Part shown: piece after piece, positions 61,811 to 64,000 of the stretch
Layout of the letters: each line of letters begins with the position of its first letter
Numbering within the stretch: the first letter of the stretch is position 1
Source: Pleomorphomonas sp. PLEO
GTDB taxonomy: Bacteria > Pseudomonadota > Alphaproteobacteria > Rhizobiales > Pleomorphomonadaceae
Direction: 5' to 3'
Length of the DNA stretch: 64,000 bases
NCBI RefSeq assembly: GCF_041320595.1
Contig: NZ_CP166625.1
Location: 846,501 to 910,500 of the forward strand
Program-made: the position numbers and the translations under genes
Notes under the pieces: model-generated
The model's input: the letters and a program-made list of their open reading frames with translations, nothing else
What the model was told of the DNA's origin: nothing
Database searches by the model: none

Positions 61811-62806
61811 ATGATCAACAAACTGATCGGCGCTACCTTTGTCGCAGCCATGCTGTCGAGCACGGCCATGGCAGCGGACATCAAGCCGGCGCTCGTCTAC
61901 GGCACGGGCGGCAAGTTCGACAAGTCCTTCAACGAGGCGGCCTATGGCGGCGCGGAGAAGTTCAAGGCCGAGACTGGCATCGAATATCGAGACTTCGAGC
62001 CGACCGGCGACACCCAGGGCGAGCAGGCAATTCGCAACTTCGCCTCCAAGGGCTTCAACCCGATTGTGGCCGTTTCCTTTGCCTGGACTTCGGCTATCGA
62101 AAAGGTGGCGACCGAATTCCCCGACACCAAGTTCGTCATCGTCGACGCCGTTGTCGAGAAGCCGAACGTCCGTTCGGTTGTCTATAAGGAAGAAGAAGGC
62201 TCCTACCTCGTCGGTACTGTCGCTGGCCTGTTCTCGAAGACGGGCAAGGTCGGCTTTGTCGGCGGCATGGACATTCCGTTGATCCGTAAGTTCGAGTGTG
62301 GCTACGATCAGGGTGCCCGCGCGGCCAAGGCCGGCAACGAGGTGCTTCAGAACTTCATTGGTACCACCGGCGCGGCCTGGAGCGATCCAGTGCGCGGTGG
62401 CGAGCTCGCCAAGGGCCAGATCGACCAGGGCGCGGATGTCATCTACGCGGCGGCCGGTGCTTCGGGTATCGGTGTGCTTCAGACGGCCGCCGATCAGGGC
62501 AAGTTCTCGATCGGCGTCGACAGCAACCAGAACTATCTGCATCCGGGTTCGGTGCTGACGTCGATGGTCAAGCGCGTCGATCTCGCCGTCTACAACGCCT
62601 TCACCGATACCAAGGCCGACAAGTTCACGGGCGGCGTACAGGCGCTCGGCATCAAGGAAGACGGTGTCTCCTGGGCCTATGACGACAACAACAAGCCGCT
62701 GATCACGCCGGAGATTCTGGCCGCGGTCGAAAAGGCCAAGGCGGACATCGTTTCCGGCGCGGTCAAGGTGCACGACTACATGTCGGACAACGCTTGCCCG
62801 AAGTGA
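61811..62806 (+). CDS. BMP-family ABC transporter substrate-binding protein
   Basis: A 331-residue periplasmic binding protein of the basic membrane protein (BMP, PnrA-like) family, which usually binds purine nucleosides or related compounds. The signal peptide (MINKLIGATFVAAMLSSTAMA) is followed by VYGTGGKFDKSFNEAAYGGAE, TQGEQAIRNFA near residue 75, VGTVAGLFSKTGKVGFVGGMD near 135 and DQGADVIYAAAGASGIGVLQ near 212. ATG 61811 has GAGGAACACG upstream. The ATPase gene follows after a terminator-like hairpin. Confidence 0.9.
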   Translation: MINKLIGATFVAAMLSSTAMAADIKPALVYGTGGKFDKSFNEAAYGGAEKFKAETGIEYRDFEPTGDTQGEQAIRNFASKGFNPIVAVSFAWTSAIEKVATEFPDTKFVIVDAVVEKPNVRSVVYKEEEGSYLVGTVAGLFSKTGKVGFVGGMDIPLIRKFECGYDQGARAAKAGNEVLQNFIGTTGAAWSDPVRGGELAKGQIDQGADVIYAAAGASGIGVLQTAADQGKFSIGVDSNQNYLHPGSVLTSMVKRVDLAVYNAFTDTKADKFTGGVQALGIKEDGVSWAYDDNNKPLITPEILAAVEKAKADIVSGAVKVHDYMSDNACPK

Positions 62807-62821
62807 TGTCATAGTCATGAG

Positions 62822-62866
62822 GGCGCAAGGCATGGCCGGTTTCCGGGCGTGCCTTGCGCCTTTTTC
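62822..62866 (+). terminator. Intra-operon terminator/attenuator hairpin
   Basis: GGCGCAAGGCA (62822-62832) pairs perfectly with TGCCTTGCGCC (62850-62860), followed directly by TTTTT. It lies between the binding-protein gene and the ATPase gene, where partial termination would give more binding protein than transporter. Confidence 0.7.
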
Positions 62867-62886
62867 GTATCCGGAGTCGTCAAGCC

Positions 62887-64000
62887 GTGATCCCATCCCC
62901 GACCGCAGCGCCCGCCATCGAACTGATCGGCATCGACAAGAAGTTTGGCGCCGTCCACGCCAACAAGAACATCAACCTCACCGTCGCCAAGGGCTCGATC
63001 CACGGCATCATCGGCGAAAATGGCGCCGGCAAGTCGACGCTGATGTCGATCCTCTACGGCTTCTATCAGGCCGATGGTGGCTCGATCCGCATCAACGGCA
63101 AGGACACCGTCATCCATGACAGCCAGGCGGCGATTTCCGCCGGCATCGGCATGGTCCATCAGCACTTCATGCTGGTTGAGAATTTCTCCGTTCTTGAAAA
63201 CGTGATTCTCGGCGTCGAGGGCGGAGCGCTGCTCGGTCGAGGCGTCTCCGACGCCCGGTCGGCGCTGAAGCGCCTTGAGGCCGATTACGGGTTGGAGGTC
63301 GATCCCGACGCGATCATCGAGGAATTGCCGGTCGGTCTGCAGCAGCGTGTCGAGATCCTGAAGGCTCTGTACCGCGGCGCCGAGATCCTGATCCTCGACG
63401 AGCCCACCGGCGTATTGACGCCGGCCGAGGCCGACCACCTGTTCCGCATCCTCGGTGTGCTGCGCGATCAGGGCAAGACCATCGTTCTCATCACTCACAA
63501 GCTCCGCGAAATCATGGCGATCACCGACACGGTTTCGGTGATGCGGCGTGGCGAGATGGTGGCGACCCGTCACACCGCCGAGACGACGGTGGAGGAACTC
63601 GCCGAGCTGATGGTCGGCCGCCGCGTGCTTCTGCGCGTCGAAAAGGGGCCGGCCGCTCCGGGCGAGATCGTGCTGTCGGTCAGGAACCTTACGGTCAAGG
63701 ACGGCCGTGGCGTCACCATGGTCGATAACGTCTCCTTCGACGTTCGTGCCGGCGAGGTCGTCGGTATCGCCGGTGTTGCCGGCAACGGCCAGTCGGAGCT
63801 TCTTGAAGCGATCACCGGCATTCGCAAGCCGGCTTCCGGCGAGATCCTGATCAACGGCCAGCCGGTCACCGGTTTCGACGCTGCCCGCCTCAGGGCGCTC
63901 GGCCTCGGCCACATTCCCGAGGACCGGCACCACATGGGCCTCGTGCTGGGCTTCGAGGAGAGCGAAAATTCCGTCCTCGGCTATCACCGCGACCGGCGTT
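62887..64000 (+). CDS. BMP-family ABC transporter ATP-binding protein (partial, runs off right edge)
   Basis: The gene starts at GTG 62887 (MIPSPTAAPAIELIGIDKKFG) and is open to the end of the window, 371 codons. The first ATPase domain has Walker A IIGENGAGKSTLMSILYGF, then MVHQHFMLVENFSVLENVILG, ELPVGLQQRVEILKALYRG in place of a classical LSGGQ, and Walker B LILDEPTGVLTPAEA. The second domain begins with LSVRNLTVKDG and GIAGVAGNGQSELLEAITG, as in double-ATPase sugar/nucleoside importers. Permease genes probably follow outside the window. Confidence 0.9.
   Translation, partial: MIPSPTAAPAIELIGIDKKFGAVHANKNINLTVAKGSIHGIIGENGAGKSTLMSILYGFYQADGGSIRINGKDTVIHDSQAAISAGIGMVHQHFMLVENFSVLENVILGVEGGALLGRGVSDARSALKRLEADYGLEVDPDAIIEELPVGLQQRVEILKALYRGAEILILDEPTGVLTPAEADHLFRILGVLRDQGKTIVLITHKLREIMAITDTVSVMRRGEMVATRHTAETTVEELAELMVGRRVLLRVEKGPAAPGEIVLSVRNLTVKDGRGVTMVDNVSFDVRAGEVVGIAGVAGNGQSELLEAITGIRKPASGEILINGQPVTGFDAARLRALGLGHIPEDRHHMGLVLGFEESENSVLGYHRDRR

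Noticed and set aside
1-64000. tRNA/rRNA genes, CRISPR array, prophage, transposase genes
   Set aside because: Intergenic regions were read for these on both strands, and none was recognised. The only mobile-like features are the short palindromic elements and the toxin-antitoxin pair.

Overview
The window is about 64 kb of high-GC, densely coded chromosome from an alphaproteobacterium, most likely order Hyphomicrobiales (Rhizobiales). Evidence: the tlpA / argH / lptM-like / lysA block, a TIGR02302-type DUF4175 protein, CpdR, a PhaR repressor, MetX-MetW, an ftsE-ftsX-ydcF-plsC operon, many TTG/GTG starts, and intergenic palindromes of the kind known from rhizobia. The genus cannot be fixed from the sequence alone. 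No tRNA, rRNA, CRISPR array, prophage or complete insertion sequence was seen. The window is mostly conserved housekeeping DNA with a few accessory insertions.

Layout. 1-5.9 kb: start of etfB, a DUF4175 membrane protein, a D-Ala-D-Ala carboxypeptidase followed by a CobW-type metallochaperone GTPase, then an AT-richer gap with a DnaA box and a CtrA-type box ahead of an uncharacterised 84-residue gene. 5.9-9.5 kb: tlpA and argH-lptM-lysA. 9.5-17.5 kb: a complete urease cluster (ureD, ureA, a DUF1272 gene, ureB, ureC, ureE, ureF, ureG), interrupted by an AbrB/VapC toxin-antitoxin pair, an inverted glyoxalase-like gene and an MFS transporter gene overlapping ureE. 17.5-25 kb: chemoreceptor, slyX, PEBP-like protein, AEC transporter, a hisC-like aminotransferase with prephenate dehydrogenase, DUF2125, ChaC. 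25-30.7 kb: ftsE-ftsX-ydcF-plsC (minus), a zinc-ribbon membrane protein, a hypoxanthine phosphoribosyltransferase and CpdR. 30.7-45.9 kb: cobalamin adenosyltransferase, esterase, DNA glycosylase, GluQ, metX-metW, a methyltransferase, a glyoxalase II, a DMT exporter, a CHASE4-like GGDEF-EAL protein, an HNH nuclease, an SDR, Zur, IspG and farnesyl-diphosphate synthase. 45.9-64 kb: Lrp-type regulator and PutA, a candidate small RNA, monofunctional transglycosylase, rpmF, a degenerate-GGDEF/EAL protein, PhaR, an AsmA-like protein, a copper ATPase, methylglyoxal synthase and glucokinase, and the start of a BMP-family ABC transporter operon running off the right edge.

Three themes stand out. (i) Perfect TTAA-N7-TTAA sites, the CtrA recognition pattern, occur in three intergenic regions (before the 84-residue gene, between ftsE and the zinc-ribbon gene, and between a 129-residue gene and the GGDEF/EAL gene). 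TTAA is otherwise rare here, and the window also encodes CpdR, which in Caulobacter controls CtrA proteolysis. (ii) A set of palindromic elements beginning or ending in CTAG fills several gaps between genes; one supplies the stop codon of both flanking convergent genes, and another locus holds two inverted, diverged copies whose arms have changed in a compensatory way. (iii) The urease cluster has been opened by a toxin-antitoxin pair exactly between ureB and ureC. All functional statements are inferred from sequence patterns; nothing was searched against a database.
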